Positions 63,015 to 64,000 of a stretch of DNA of 64,000 bases are shown piece after piece (the first letter of the stretch is position 1; every line of letters starts with the position of its first letter). The DNA is from SCUB01 sp041918675 (GTDB lineage: Bacteria > Pseudomonadota > Alphaproteobacteria > Rhizobiales > Xanthobacteraceae). Position numbers and translations under genes: made by a program. The stretch covers positions 1 through 64,000 of the forward strand of contig JAYRVF010000013.1 in assembly GCA_041918675.1 (NCBI GenBank). Reading direction: 5' to 3'. The notes beneath the pieces are model-generated. The model saw only the letters and a list, made by a program, of their open reading frames with translations, was not told the origin of the DNA and did not search any database.

Positions 63015-63040
63015 ACGCGCGGGAAGCGCGTTCTTTTTTT
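63015..63040 (+). terminator. Terminator just upstream of carB
   Basis: A 6-bp stem (ACGCGC 63015-63020, GCGCGT 63026-63031) with the loop GGGAA is followed by TCTTTTTTT. It ends 27 nt before the carB start codon. It either ends a transcript from upstream or acts as a leader attenuator of carB. Confidence 0.65.
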
Positions 63041-63067
63041 GTGCCATCGTCCCTTGAGCAGGTCCGA

Positions 63068-64000
<933 letters not shown>

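Larger units (their letters stand above)
62637..63067. other. carB leader region
   Basis: These 431 nt between the tRNA-like gene and carB hold an intergenic palindrome (62736-62758), a possible competing pairing (62975-62982 with 63016-63023) and a terminator hairpin just before carB. No ORF is convincing. Confidence 0.6.

Overview
This is a GC-rich (visibly about two thirds G+C) chromosomal window from an alphaproteobacterium. Almost every gene is a core gene of the Hyphomicrobiales (Rhizobiales): the tol-pal operon, ruvCAB, TrcR (DUF1013), RcdA-like DUF1465, DUF1192, DUF2852, DUF4164, a DnaG primase without zinc-finger cysteines, a Cys-less L31, and a class II aldolase of the Calvin-cycle type next to gap and pgk. 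The gene content fits a Beijerinckiaceae/Methylocystaceae-like bacterium, but no gene here (no methane or methanol oxidation genes, no RuBisCO) fixes the genus.

Layout. 1-188 holds two tandem related hairpins. 189-5829 (minus) is tolQRAB-pal-cpoB. 6190-8971 is a small accessory block (membrane protein, DUF2852, periplasmic rhodanese, TetR) that separates tolQ from ybgC. 9045-13721 (minus) is ybgC, a CbbY-like phosphatase and ruvCAB, with a VapBC toxin-antitoxin pair set between ruvA and ruvB and a DUF3592 gene between ruvC and ruvA. 13818-19108 holds a YebC regulator, a soluble MCP-PilZ receptor, YmdB, 5-formyl-THF cyclo-ligase, a 6S RNA gene, zapA and DUF4164; the zapA-ssrS-fau order is the same as in E. 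coli. 19585-22992 is gap-pgk-fba. 23112-26507 holds a ThiE-like protein, a Sel1-repeat protein, suhB and a thioesterase.

26688-29188 is a MotA/TolQ-like plus OmpA/MotB-like stator pair translationally coupled to a GNAT acetyltransferase. 29231-33939 holds an ABC exporter, rpmE, the RcdA-like gene, a candidate anti-Shine-Dalgarno small RNA, DUF1192 and a quinone oxidoreductase. 33955-42331 has a large PAS-GGDEF-EAL protein with degenerate GGDEF, AlgH, a DsbD-N-like protein, peroxiredoxin, rnhA, DUF4189, thrB and ispH. 42563-51055 has trcR, a RecD-like helicase, msrB, an AraC/thioesterase pair, a ferredoxin/ferredoxin reductase pair, a periplasmic amidase, DUF2798 plus TMEM175, and a Dph6-like PP-loop protein. 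51406-59042 (minus) is the macromolecular-synthesis cluster yqeY ... dnaG-rpoD, with a LysE exporter and an acyl-CoA synthetase inserted; the 3' end of rpoD is followed by two degenerate tandem copies of itself. 59241-64000 is carA ... carB (carB runs off the right edge).

The most unusual stretch is between carA and carB. It contains an AT-rich orphan ORF (60453-61208) unlike its neighbours, a PaaI thioesterase, a methyltransferase, a tRNA-Cys-like sequence with an apparent 8-nt anticodon loop, and a carB leader with a terminator hairpin and a possible competing pairing. I see no insertion sequence, prophage, CRISPR array or plasmid origin. No complete new defence system is evident; the best leads are the orphan ORF, the stator/GNAT operon, the odd tRNA-like gene, the rpoD 3' repeats and the candidate small RNA.
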